Assembly (NCBI GenBank): GCA_963682175.1
Contig: OY821777.1
Location: 6,093,501 to 6,157,500 of the forward strand
From: Triglochin maritima
Lineage: Eukaryota; Streptophyta; Magnoliopsida; Alismatales; Juncaginaceae
Length of the DNA: 64,000 bases
Reading direction: 5' to 3'
Part shown: one piece after another, positions 37,001 to 49,427 of the stretch
How the letters are laid out: the number at the start of each line of letters is the position of its first letter
Position numbering within the stretch: the stretch's first letter is position 1
Notes under the pieces: model-generated
Told to the model about the DNA's origin: nothing
What the model saw: only the letters and a program-made list of their open reading frames with translations
The model's database searches: none
Program-made: the position numbers and the translations under genes

Positions 37001-40000
37001 CATCCAATTTACTTGCCTTTTGTCTGTTGATTATAATTAAATGCTCACATATCTCCATTCACACTTATGATCCTTGCTATACCACTGGATCAAATTTCTG
37101 TAGTTTATGCAAGTGGAAAGTCCATTTTTCTGCCCTCATTTGATGGATCTTATTGTGCAGGTGGATGAGAGTATTGACCGAAATGAAGATAGCAGTAACA
37201 CTGACAAAGATACTGTGTCAAGTTGTGTCAAGTCAGAATCCAACTTGGTAGATGCCAAACTCAGTACTAATAAGGAAGCTGAGAAAGCAGAGGTTGTTGG
37301 TGAGGTTGGTGCATGTAGTGCAGCTGGTTCCACGATCAATGCTTTTGATCCTTGCACTTTGGAGACTCAAATTGCTGAAGATGCTACTTATGGTTGGAAG
37401 ACTGTAATTCATGAAGAAAGTAATCAGTACTACTATTGGAATACTCTGACCGGAGAAACATCATGGGAGGTTCCTAAAGTTCTGGCTCAGGCTTCAGAAA
37501 CATCCAGTGAACAAGTGGCTTCTCTAATTCCTGATGCAATCACTAAATCTACACCATATCCCACCAATGATCCTGTTAATTTTGCGAATGATGGATTGAT
37601 TTCAAATAGTGTGACTCAGTATGCAAGCGAGTATTCTGCAGGACTAGAAAACATAGATGCTTTAAGCATGGCCCATGCTGCTAGTCAGTCAATTTTAGGT
37701 TATGGTCCCAACCAAGTTGGTGTTTATGGAACTGCATCTGGAACACCCGAGTTCAACATTCAGCACCCTGGCGTTTCTGCTGGACAGCTGTCAACTTCAG
37801 CAGACATTTGTGTAACACAAGGTCATGAATACGAGGATGAACTTTTAATCCATGAATCTCATCAGGCAAAAGATGTTGATTCATCTCAAATAATAGTGCA
37901 GCTCGAGAACTTGTTGGAGAAACTTAAGGCAATGGAACGGTATTTCTTCTTCTACCTCAGTATTAAAAAAAAGATTAGAGGGGTTAATAGCGTTTTATTT
38001 CTTCTTTAGCTAGTTGTTTCTTAATTATGCCATTTTATATTTATTTTTTTTAAAGATATTTAGTTCCTCATCACTGCCTATTTATTTTTTCAGATGTGAA
38101 TGGTCATTGAAATATATTTCAGAAGTTGAAACTAGACTTTGTGATTGTAAGGCATTTTCATTGTGTGGGTCGCCACTTCTCCCATTTTGGCAGCACACAA
38201 GTGTGCAGCTTAATCGACTAGAATCTGTCATTCGGAAAGAGGTTTCACCTGTTGCTAAGTCCGAAGGTTGCAACAAGGTTGATGATGGGAAATGTTCTAC
38301 GTATATGGAGACTGAAAATGTCCAGTTAGGTAATGGCATACCGCCCGTAGAGAGTTTTAACACTACTGATACCAATGTTAGCAATGGTGGGAAGGAGCTC
38401 TCTAATGAGACTTTTTCTGATATTCATTGTGTACCACCCTGTAAAACAGAGGGCGCACAAACACAATTAGTTTCAGAAGATGCCGAGCATCCTACTGCTT
38501 CCAACTTGAAACCAAGTGTAGACTTTCATATTGATGAAGATATGGACATGGATGTAGATATGGAAGTTGATGAAGGATATCCTACTTCTCAACAACATTC
38601 TGGAGGTGAGCTGCCTCATGGTGATCCACTGAAGGAATCTATACTACCCCCCAACTCTGCTGATGATTTGCATATTCCACGGCCTCCTGACGAGGAATGG
38701 ATACCACCTCCACCCTCGGATACAGAACCAGTTCCTCCACCACCACCTGATGAGCCTCCAGTCCCTCCGCTTCCAAATACAGAAAGTGCTCCAATCTTTC
38801 CACTTATGGAGCAATATAATCCGAGCTATTCTGTACCTAGTTTCCCGTACTACAGCTACCCAAATGGTGATCCCCAATGTACTGCAACTTTTGCCCCTGT
38901 TGAAGTGAATCATTTAGTTGAAGCACAACCTGTTCAGTATTATGAACCAACAGCATCCTCTGCTTATCCTACTGTTGCCGCACCTGTTCTTTCCGAACCT
39001 GTAGCATATTTTGACACTCTAGGTGGAACCATCCCTTCAATTCATGTAGCTACCAGTTCAGATTCATCTAGTCTGTGTGTTGTATCTGGGTCTTTCTGCC
39101 ATGCTGGTGCCAATCAAACTGAATCTAAGGAGGTTGGAGCTATCACTTTGTCATCTCAAAAGAATGACACTGTTTCTGCTTCAGCTGGTCATGTAGTGGA
39201 AAAGGTTTTTGTGCAGGCGGACAAAACCCCAGCCCTTCATCTAGATATAAGTGAGGCTCCTGAGAATGGGAATGTTGGTGGTGCTTCCACCACCACATCT
39301 TCAACAAAATCTAAAGAATCTTCCAAGAATCCATCGAAGGGTCAGTATTGAACAAACTGTAAGCACAAACTTAATGGTTTTCAATATGGCTTAAATGCTT
39401 TTTTTCTTTCTTTTCCTTATCATGCAGTTGTTCGTAGCAAAAAACGTGCTGTTGCAGTTGCACCCACACTGCGATCCAACAAGAAGGTCTCAAGTTTGGT
39501 TGACAAGGTATCTATCCTGCCATGTATATCTTCTTTTGGTATTCCAACATTTGTATTTTTTGAAGCTTATTTCTGTTGATAGAGCTCATGGAGGATTTTC
39601 TAGTTGCTAATAGTTACTATCCTTCAAAGATAGTAACGCCAAAAACATGCTATATGCACAGAAAGAAGATAAGATATCATCTGTGGATCAGTGGATGTCT
39701 ATTAATATTTGTAATCCTCTTAGTGGAAGGCTGCCAAGGAAGAATTACTTGAAGACGAGGAAGAAGAACCAGATGATCCTTATGAGGCCTTGGAGAAGAA
39801 ACGACAAAAGGAAATAGAGGTATTTTAATATTGTTCCAGAATGTTTGCATTCAGCCCTTTTTTATTTTATTTTTCTTTAAGTTTCTTGTATTTCCTATAG
39901 GAATGGCATGCCAGACAGATTGCTAGTGGAGAAGCTCAAGATAATGCTAATTTCGTTCCTCTTGGTGGTGATTGGTATGCTCTCACTGAGTCTCTTTCAG

Positions 40001-41754
40001 TCATCATCCATATCATCTTGTGGTTCTATCTATGTGATTGGTTGGTCTGTGTTTCTGAATTGTATAATAATCTACTAGCAATGCCCTTGCCTTGAATTGT
40101 TAAATAATAAATACATATTGACATTTTAATTAGCAAGAGTTCTTGTATGGTATTTATCTAGGCACAATAAAGGAGTATTATGATGAAGTAATCAGGGAGT
40201 TTATTACTGACAAAAAAAGTGATGAAGGGGTTCACATAGCTAATGGATTATTGCCATGTGCTTCTTTTCCTGTTTATTCTTCATTACTTCCATATGCAAC
40301 AGAACTCAAAACAACAGTGATTTCAAAACATCAGGAGTTGATAATATCTCAGGCTTCTATTGATGAAATGAACCTTTTAATAGTTTTATAAGTTATTTTT
40401 TCGCATCCCAATTCAATATGAGTTATGCTGCAAATCAAATTCTTAAATCTTTTTTATATTTCACCAAACAAACTCAATATCCAAATATTTATTTTCTGTA
40501 CATGCGTCATAGACTTGCTTAAAATGTCAACAAACATGGGGTACTAGAAGTGGCTCTTATTCCACAATAGAAGTTTTTTCTTTCTTTCAATTTTTAGTGC
40601 CTATGACATAAGAATGTAATAATGATTGTCTCAAAATGAAAACTGAATGGCTTGTTTTGATTTAATTCATCGTTTGAGTGTATCTCCAATCCTCAGTAAA
40701 ATTTGATTATTCTTGAGCTGTGTTGATGGTTATGGCTATCATATAATACATTCACAGCAATGCCCTGATGTGATTATTATTATATATATTGTTTCCCTTT
40801 TTTTTAGGGAACCCCTTGATCACATTGATATATGTTATCTTGAATTGTCAGTGCATCGCCATCAAAAGAGAAAAGAAAAATAGTGCATCACATCACTTGA
40901 GCGGCAATTTAGCTGGGTTACTCACTGTTAGAATATCATAAAGCATCAAGCTTTTAATTAGTTTCATGGGTCTCAAGTCTCAACTTGAACACTGCACTTG
41001 TTTGTAAAAAATCGCTTACCTTCACGTTTTTTACAATTTCAGGAGAAAGCGGGTAAAGCGTCGGAAAGCTGAATCAAGTCCTGGTCCAGTTGGTGCTCCT
41101 TCAAAGGAATCTGTCACTGAAAAAAAGAAGCCCGATTTGGTTGAGCTAGCAAGAGGGCTTCCTTCTGGATGGCAGGTACTTCTATAGAAGCATCTCGTTC
41201 TCATATTTTGTATCTGTACCAATCTTATGATTTCTTGCTAATATCTAGGTTATATTCCTATTCACTTTGTTTTGATCAATATCACATCTTCCATTGTACT
41301 TATTCTTTTGTATCAGTAGCATTTTTTTTTTCTTCTTCTTCTTCTATATCACTTTGCCATCATCTAATTTGACAACTTGTTAAAATCCTTCTGGAATTGA
41401 TATGGGAATCATTTTATCTAAATCAAACTTCACTCATTTTCATTCATTTCATACATCCTTATGTTGTTTGTATCTTTTAATAACATATGAGGGTTATCTC
41501 CATATCCCTGTGCAATCTATAATTCAATCTAGTTACATGAAGAACGAATAATCCACTTATACAACAATCACACCTTTACCTTTACAAATCCTACATCTTA
41601 ATTGATGTGTTCTTTTTCCATCCACGCACGCTAACGTTTTCCTTGCCACTACCTTGGATTTTTTTTTCAGGTTTACTGGGATGAATCGTCGAAGGAGATT
41701 TATTATGGTAATCTGAAAACATCAAAAACTACTTGGACTCGGCCGTCAAGTTAA
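34043..41754 (+). CDS. Two-WW-domain protein, FNBP4-like
   Basis: Exons are 34043-34127, 35307-35390, 35886-36010, 37161-37939, 38094-39340, 39428-39507, 39724-39819, 39901-39974, 41043-41175 and 41671-41754, giving 928 residues; every junction is GT-AG and keeps frame. WW domain 1 (about 175-204) reads GWKTVIHEESNQYYYWN...SWEVP. WW domain 2 (about 898-927) spans the last intron (LPSGWQ|VYWDE...TWTRP). Between them lie an LLLLGQYSDDE motif (exon 3, near residue 65, before WW1), an acidic Met/Asp run near 38541-38580 and a long proline-rich tract near 38681-38780, which may bind WW or SH3 partners. The two-WW layout, size and LLLLGQYSDD motif match formin-binding protein 4 homologues, linked to splicing in other organisms. 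The role in this plant is inferred. Introns 1, 3 and 8 are long and hold only shadow frames. Confidence 0.9.
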
Positions 41755-43331
41755 CACTTACAATGTACACCTTGGTCAGAATGTTTGCTTTTTTGGGAAT
41801 GTAAATGATCAATTCTCTGTTCAGGCATCCCATTTTGTAATTATTTGTAACTTGGAGGACCCTCCATCAACATTTGAGTCACGGTAATATATATGTTTTG
41901 TTTCATTTGCGGCGCTGCTATTATAATTACTTATGTTAGTACTCTGAAAGCTCTTGCATATTATACAGCTACAAATTATAGGGAGAAAGGTTTAACTCCA
42001 GAAGTGAATTGCATGTAATACTCGAAGATTAACGCAGATTCCTTACTCGAAGGTCTAAACTGAACGTGTGAAGTTAACGCCACAGCCACTTGCTTGACCT
42101 GAATTTTTGCCCAGTTGGGGTTTGAAGTTAGTTGCGTTCAGAGGTTATGTTCTTGCATCTTCAAACCAACGGAGCCATGTTTTGGGTACATGTTTATTTC
42201 TTGTGTTCTGATTGGATGCTTGGGAAATGTAAGGAAACAAAAAAATGACGGGGAAGGTGACACATCGCTAGCTTTTCTATTGTAAGTTATGTTGCCTATA
42301 TTAGGTGATCAAGTTATAAGGTGCATAAACTCTTCCTAGATTGTGCATCCGGAAGATGCTGCATCTTGGTCTTGAATCCCAAAGCAAGGTTTAGAAGTAT
42401 GTTACAAGTGCAATTTTCAATAGTGTGTGAATCTTTACTTCGGAAGGTTACATTTCGAAAGGCTGCCGTCTGCCGATAGAATAAATCACAATCGTGATAT
42501 AACTTTATTTATTCAACTCTAGTTTGTGTCAATCACTAATTTCATAGTTTAGATCTCTTCAATGTGTAATATTATAAGTTTCTATTTTAAGTACTAATCG
42601 AACCATCGAAGTAAGCATTAGCAATAACAATATGGTTTGGGAATTTTTAGTTGTCATCCTTTGAAATGATATGTTTATATCATTATAGGAAAAGGAAAAT
42701 GCAAATCACGTCATTAAATCTTCAAAATGTCCATCGTCCAAAACCTTCTCATCCTAATAAAGAAAATTCAAACTTTTGGATTAAGAATTATTAAATGTTC
42801 CATTTGATATTTTTTTGGAAATTTATCAAATATTTCCAGCATTAACTCATGTACGACACGAGTGTGGTGGCTCTTTAGGGGTTCTGGGGAATAGTCAGTG
42901 GTTAGACGTTGGACCACCGAATTTGTTGTTTGGTTTCAAATCTACGAGCTTAGTTCGGAATTGTGCATATAAGCAAAAGCTGAGGCCTACAAAATTGAGA
43001 TGACATGATAATTCTCAACTTCAAGCAGATGCAGGAACAAAAAATTTGATAACTGAAATTTCAGTGTCGCCTAACAAATGTATTCATGCCGTACTAAACC
43101 ATCAAATAACTCAAGTTTATTCGCATTTGAGTATACAAATCTTCATAGCAGCTAAGGACAAACAGGTAGGAATCTGAAAGAGTCCGCCCTTGTGTGCAAG
43201 GCTCACCAAGTGACCTCATCCAACACTAGAGTCAGTGTTACACTTATCCATCCGAAAAGCTCGGTATGGTCATGTTCCATGAATTCACTGGTTCTTCGCC
43301 ATTCTCAATCGAGGAGTTGAGGAGATTCTGC
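41755..43331. other. Convergent 3' regions
   Basis: 3' UTR of the WW gene on the left and of the minus-strand SEC-C gene on the right. No other gene is seen; the frame at 42815-43003 is unremarkable. Confidence 0.5.
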
Positions 43332-45813
43332 TCACCACTCTCCGGTTCCGCAACATCTTCACCAGCAAAAAAAGGATTAAGTAATTTGCCCGAGTCATCA
43401 CTCATCAAGCAAGAAGAATTAAAAAATGAAACGGAACATCTATCAGGAAGTATGAATCTGAAATCATGCATAAATTTTTCAGGACAGTTGGGATCTTTTT
43501 TGAGCATATTGAAAAGAGAGAATCTCCCACTTAAATGGTTACCATGTTGGTTACCGGGCAAAAGACGGTTTATGTTATGGTGCAAGTAATTATACGCGCC
43601 AATGCCCACTGGGTCTCAGTCCGCTAAAACGAGAGAAGGCAACTAACCTTTTGTATTTCTTCTTAGAGCCGCATGGGCACAACGCATTTTTGCTTACTCG
43701 CGTGCTTTTAGGGAGATTAGATCTTGCAACGTCCAGAGGGGTCGAACCCACTAGTTTTTGAATCTGTTGGGCATCAATCAGCAAACATAAGTATAGAAAT
43801 GTAAATTTTGAAGAAAATATGGGCAGACGTTGCAATGAAGACACAACAATTTGACACCAAGGAATGTTAATTCTGGAAACATGAGGAATGCCACCTCAAA
43901 CCTCCACTGACTCATTCAAAATAATAATGCCAGCAACTTGGGACTGGAAAGTTGACCATGGAAGTAAACAAATAAGTTACCCGTAATTCATGTCACAATA
44001 TTACCATTACCTCAAAAACAAGTTTTTTTTTTCACGAATATAAAAAAATGTTAATGATGGAAGTAAAAAAAACACATCACTTTTGCATGATGTAGTGAGA
44101 AACTGAGGCACTAGAAAAGAGAAGATTGTCGCAATCAACTGGAAAGAAAGTCAGCTTATCCAAAGCTTAAAATCAAAAGAGACCCCTGAACAAGGCACTT
44201 AAATGGAGAACACGAGAATGGAGAAGCAACTCCCATCCTAGTGGCAAAAAACTATACTGATCAACTTCAGGTAACAGATAGGAATGAGGAAGGTACCTCA
44301 GCGAAGGACTTTGGCATTGGTTTGCCTTCTTCCTTTAACTTCGCGATCTTTTTTTCTGCTTCCTTGGCCCATGTGAATTTCGAAAGGGCATTTTCAACAT
44401 CAGCTAGCGTGCAGTTGCAGTGTCTAGCAGCTTCTTGCTTTTGGCTGCTTTGTAGATTCTACAAGCGATTAGGTAACTACATAAATACTACAAGGAAATA
44501 TCAGCTGTAATCAAAGAATATATAAAAGGTTTTTATATTGCTCTTCTATGGTTATTTTGGAGAACCCAGTTGTAGACCGAACAACAAGAATTCATTATCA
44601 GTCAATACATTATCTTCTGCTTATTTTATCTAGACAGAACAGTAATATGGTTCATAATTTAACCAGCTATCATTGCTAAATTTGTCGTGGTCGATTACCT
44701 GATTCGGTATTGTATATGCTTAAGTTCATAAGTTCGTTTTTAAGATTTGGACTCTACAATTTTCTCCAATCCAAATCAAAGTAGTTTCATAGAGATTTAA
44801 TTTCAAATAACTTGCTTCAAAATTACTTATGCCCTATGCTTAAGTTGTTAAGAAATGGCATTTTGATACCCCGTTTAAAATGCAAGCAGCTTGGAGAAGA
44901 GCCTCTTAATTGGTGGTTCATCAAACTTTTTTTATTTGATCATTGCTGGTTCAACAAACTTATTATATTCTATGGTAATTTCCTCAGAAACAGTAGGTCG
45001 ACTCTATAATTTCATAAACTACCATTGACATGTTTTGAATGTGGAAAATGTTTCATACTCTACTATACCACCAAAATAACATTGTGATTCTGTATCCCAA
45101 CACTGACCTCTCCAGAAGGGTCTATCCCCCCAAGATACCGCAAAATCGCAGCTTGCTTCACAAACGAGTCGGCAATTGTCACCTCGCTAGCCCTCCCAAC
45201 CACATACTGCTTCAAAGAGCCCATCTTTCTCGCAGTATCCATCTTATTGGCAAAGTCTGCAAACCAAAATGTGTCGACAAAAATCCCAATCTTTAGGGTC
45301 AGCAATTCCACTTGATAGTGAAGTCCGCGAACCGATATCGTAAAAAAAAACTCATTCCTTCGCAACCATTACCATATGATTCCAAAATAACAAATATGGT
45401 TCGAAGTCTGCATACTAAAAATCTAATCATTCGCAATCCCTAATCAGTTGAAGATGGGTCGAAAGTCTGCAAATCATCAAAGGTAAACAAAAAAAACTAC
45501 CTTTCGCAATCCTAAGCAATTACAAAGTCTTCAAACCAAAACTTCGGAAAGATCCAATCTTTGGCAACCCCAAAGCACCAGAAACCAAAAACAAAAACAA
45601 AATGGGTTGTCGTCGGAGACCCAAAAAGCCCAAAAGGAAGTTTTTTATTATTATACCGATGAGGGAGACGGAAGAGGACGGCGTTGATTTGGATTTTTGG
45701 GGGTTTTGGCCGGTGAAGACGCCCTTGATCTTGTCGAACCACCCCGACCCGGCGAAGCGGGCGGTGGTGGTGGAGATGGAACGACCCAGACGAGGATTGT
45801 GAGGGAAAGCCAT
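43332..45813 (-). CDS. Small SEC-C motif protein, probably mitochondrial
   Basis: Minus-strand exons 45813-45657, 45256-45108, 44458-44297, 43763-43648 and 43356-43332 encode 202 residues. The N-terminus (MAFPHNPRLGRSISTTTARF...) is rich in Arg/Ser/Thr with no acids for about 24 residues, like a mitochondrial presequence. The middle is helical and charged (NALSKFTWAKEAEKKIAKLK). The C-terminus is a SEC-C zinc motif, CPCGSKKKYKR|CCG, with Cys at about 185, 187, 196 and 197. The last coding exon gives only 25 nt and supplies the second Cys pair; without that splice the motif would be lost to a read-through tail. SEC-C is a short metal-binding module best known from SecA, and it also occurs in small eukaryotic organellar proteins of unclear role. 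No further function can be given. Confidence 0.82.
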
Positions 45814-45999
45814 TGCGGAAGGAAGAAGAAGTGGAGTTTGATGGTTCTGTTCGGGGGGGTTTAGACAGACCTGTTTGTTTTATTAATTTTTATGGGGGGT
45901 TTTATGGATTTTTTTCTTTTCTTTCGGTTTGATTCGGGAACATAATGTACGTATTGTTGTTTGTGATCTATTAAATGATTGTTAAGTGGTTGTCAACAC

Positions 46000-46593
46000 T
46001 AAGGTCCGTTTGGATTAGGGATTTTTAGATAGGTTTTTTAGATGGGATTCCGTGAGAATCCACATTCTAAGTGGAAATACAAAAAATATGATTTCTACAA
46101 AAATAAAATTCGTTTGGATGGAAAAAAATTCTTGCTCATGATTTTAAATGTTAAATGTTCAGTATGCCCATAGATTTAAATTTATATTGTTATTAGATTA
46201 CTATTGTAAGATATGATATTTTTTTACTAAGGTAGTATGTTTCAATGTCAATGACAACTATATGTCTTTAATATTTGTTTCTAATATTAAAAGTTATCAT
46301 AAAATATAATATATATGACATTTATATAATAAATATCGTAAAATATTAGTTTTTAATTAGAAATTTATCAAATAAAAATATTAAAATATGAGGTTATTAT
46401 GATAAATATAACTGAGGGTAATATGGTAAATGTCACTCTAGACTTTGGATTCTTGCAAGAAGCTATAAAATTCAGCCTTTTCGTTCTATACAAATTCTTA
46501 CAAGAAGTTGATTTTCTGTTTGTGAAGCATATTTGGATTCTTACCGGATTCTTGTTGGAATCCAGTTAAGAATCTTATCCAAATGGTATCTAA
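46000..46593. mobile_element. Tourist-like MITE
   Basis: The body 46003-46590 (588 bp) begins GGTCCGTTTGGATTAGGG; the reverse complement of its end is GATACCATTTGGATAAGATT. Flanked by TAA on both sides (46000-46002, 46591-46593), the trinucleotide duplication of PIF/Harbinger-type MITEs. Internal sequence is AT-rich and non-coding. It lies about 190 bp upstream of the SEC-C gene start. Confidence 0.7.
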
Positions 46594-46805
46594 AGAGTAG
46601 TGATAAATGAGCTCCAAATTGAGCTTTTTTGGGGGCTCCTAACATAACTTAATAGTGGACCTAGTCGATTTTGTGAAATACTCACCAAATAATATCCATA
46701 TATGAAGAGGATTGTTGCAGAAATTGTCCATTTGCTGGGATGTGTGATGACTTATGTCAAATCACAATTGGCAGACAAAAACGTTTTTGAAATCCAAAAT
46801 ATAAA

Positions 46806-47327
46806 CCATAGATTAGGGTTGTAAATGGGGCGGGTAAAACCCGCCAACCTGACCTTCCTAAGTCGGGTAGTGGTGTAAAAAACCTAACCCGTCACCCGCC
46901 TATCTGAATACCTGCCAACCCGACTAATAAATGGGGGTGGGTAGCGGTTGTATTTTCTACCCGCATCGTTTACCCGATTACCCGCATAAGCATTTAATAA
47001 ATTTAATAATAAATATTATATATACACTTATATAACATATACATATGTATATTATCTAATCCCTAATTTACTAATAATGTTATAAAGTTGAAGTTATTTA
47101 TAATTTTATGGTGTTCATCACATTGGTAATATTTATTAAGGTGCTAATGTGTCATGTTTTTAATTTATAGTGTTATGCAGAAAGAAAAAAATATAAAAAA
47201 TCCATTTATCGATCTACTCACCCCGTATAACCCGTTTACCCGATCTTAGGCGTTAGGGTAGCGGTTATTTTTTTTCCACCCAACCCACCCTACCTCGACC
47301 CAACCCGTTTACAACCCTACCATAGAT
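46806..47327. mobile_element. Non-autonomous hAT element
   Basis: The body 46814-47319 (506 bp) has ends TAGGGTTGTAAATGGGGCGGG and, reversed, TAGGGTTGTAAACGGGTTGGG. It is flanked by a perfect 8-bp duplication CCATAGAT (46806-46813 and 47320-47327). Subterminal ACCCGC motifs are numerous at both ends and the centre is AT-rich. No transposase frame. It is the best-preserved small transposon in the window. Confidence 0.93.
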
Positions 47328-47389
47328 GTGTGATAACTCATGTCAAATCACTCATAGACGTTTGAGTGCTTTTGTAATAAATTTGTATA

Positions 47390-48110
47390 TTTGGATATTT
47401 CTGTGGATATATCCAGACAAATTGTATATATGAATACCTTATATGTATGTTCAGACAAAGATAGTCCAGACGTGTTTGACATGTCCAGCAAGCACAAACA
47501 CAAACGTAAGACAATATATCTAGATAAGAATGGACAATAGTCTGTGCAAATGAAAATGATGATACAAGTTAACCGGTAACTTATATGTCTGGAAAAGTAA
47601 CGATACAAGTTTTTGTAGGTGTAAACATATTATCAACCTATATCTGAACAACTGTATATCCAGATATTTGATTACAATATATCTTGTTCAAACATTTGCT
47701 GACATGTCCAGCAAACACAAGCATATGAAAATCTAAACGGCAGACATCGATCTGTCGTCAATAATCGATTTCATAAACTTATTAATCTATATCCAGACGA
47801 CTAAATATAGACACCCTATATATTTGCAGATCTTATACTGATTTGGAAAATGCGGGGTGATATATGTCTGGATAAGTGATGATACAAGATAATTGTGTAT
47901 TATCCAATTGTTTGATACCTCATATGTATGTCCAGACAAATACAGTTACTCATGATACATTTTGTGGGAGAAGCAAATTCAAAAGGCTGGAATTTATCCA
48001 GATAATCTATAATGTTGTAAAAGTCATCCCAACCATTGTCTCTATATCCGAATATGTCCAAGTTGACTAATTGTTGACCAACAAATATGTCTCTATGCCC
48101 GAATTAACCA
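47390..48110. repeat. Cluster of TATCCAGA/GTCCAGAC motifs
   Basis: The motif (T/G)(A/G)TCCAGA and its reverse complement recur at irregular 20-90 bp spacing (for example near 47411, 47465, 47588, 47660, 47793, 47867, 47932 and 47996). The style resembles the GGTCGACC clusters with a different core. The host element is not identified. Confidence 0.5.
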
Positions 48111-49427
48111 AAGCATGAAGTGAAATGGAGTGTTGAAGAAGATGTAGAAGGTTATCACCATCATCTTGCATTTAATGTGGTGAGAGAATGTGATGATTAC
48201 AAATATTTCTTCTCTAAATAATATGAAAAGAATGTGGTTTGCATGTGGGGTATGTTATTTAAACAATAATGTAATGATTACAACCATTTAAATAATAAGG
48301 TGCACATGATGGATTTGTGGTTTGTAGCTAATTTGGCATGAGCCGAGGGACTTATGATAAATTATCCAGAGCATGCAACGAGTGAATGTAAAACTCTTGA
48401 CGAGAAGTTTGAAGGTTGGAGCTCAATTTGGAGTCCCAAAAGGAGTCCCTCTAGCATTTTCCGTACCTAAATGATTGTTAGCTCCACTTCAGGTCGTGGA
48501 TTGTGGAATCTAATGGATGGAGGTTTACAACAAAAACATAGGCTTTTATGTTCTCCAATCTAAAGATCGGCAGACGAAGAATTCTCAGATCCCATGCCGG
48601 TAGAAATTTGGTGTTTACAAATTATGACCCATTTAATTACCCAATAACACAACCCATGGTAGTGGTGCCATGATCGGATTAGAGTGGAACAAGATGACAA
48701 ACCATGTTTAAGTGAGGGTGGATCGTTGATCTCATGCGAGGAAAGTAGGTAGTATTGAATTTTGGGTTCAACACTTTTCGGGTTATGCAGTGTATTTTAT
48801 AGGTTAAACTCGTTTATATTTCTCAAGGAAATTGGTCCAACATTTCTCAGCTCCTCCAAATCTTTGGAATGTACCATGTCTATAAAAGTATAAGTTGCAA
48901 TCTCCTATGATTAACAATTGAGTACACATTTTGGAAAACAAGATATGATATTATAAGGATCGAACTATAATAGTGCGCTTGAAATCCACTATTCCGGTTC
49001 ACCGTGAGTTTGATTACAAGAGAGAAAAATAGAAGTATATTTCCCCTCACACATTGAAATCTTTAACCAGATATACAGTTCTGCACTTCTAGATTTACTT
49101 CAAGTCAGACCAGACGCTTAAGGAGCATCCACATTCTCTAACGATTAAGAAATCAAACGGCAGAACAAAATTCTAAAGGTGTTCCTCTCAAAACTTTGCA
49201 ATAGTTACTTGCAGATCTGCAGTTAACAAAAGACCCTGAAAAATTCGTGTAGTAAACAAGTTCTGAAAGAGTACTGTACGCCACAAACATATGACGGTAA
49301 TAAGTTTATCATATGAATCCCAACTCCATGAAGATGTTGATAGAGGATTTTCTTTTCTTTTTGGCTTCTAAGAGACTCCATGCCACTTTTGCGTTGTAGA
49401 TGATCTTGGCACCAGAATACAAGAATT
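48111..49427. other. Intergenic and 3' flank of the next gene
   Basis: GAGCTCAATTTGGAG near 48426 is the inverse of a similar stretch near 46623 and could be the end of an older element enclosing 46.6-48.5 kb. No gene is supported. Confidence 0.4.

Noticed and set aside
40143..40391. 82-codon frame in intron 8 of the WW gene
   Set aside because: No homology recognised, and the flanking exons join in frame without it.
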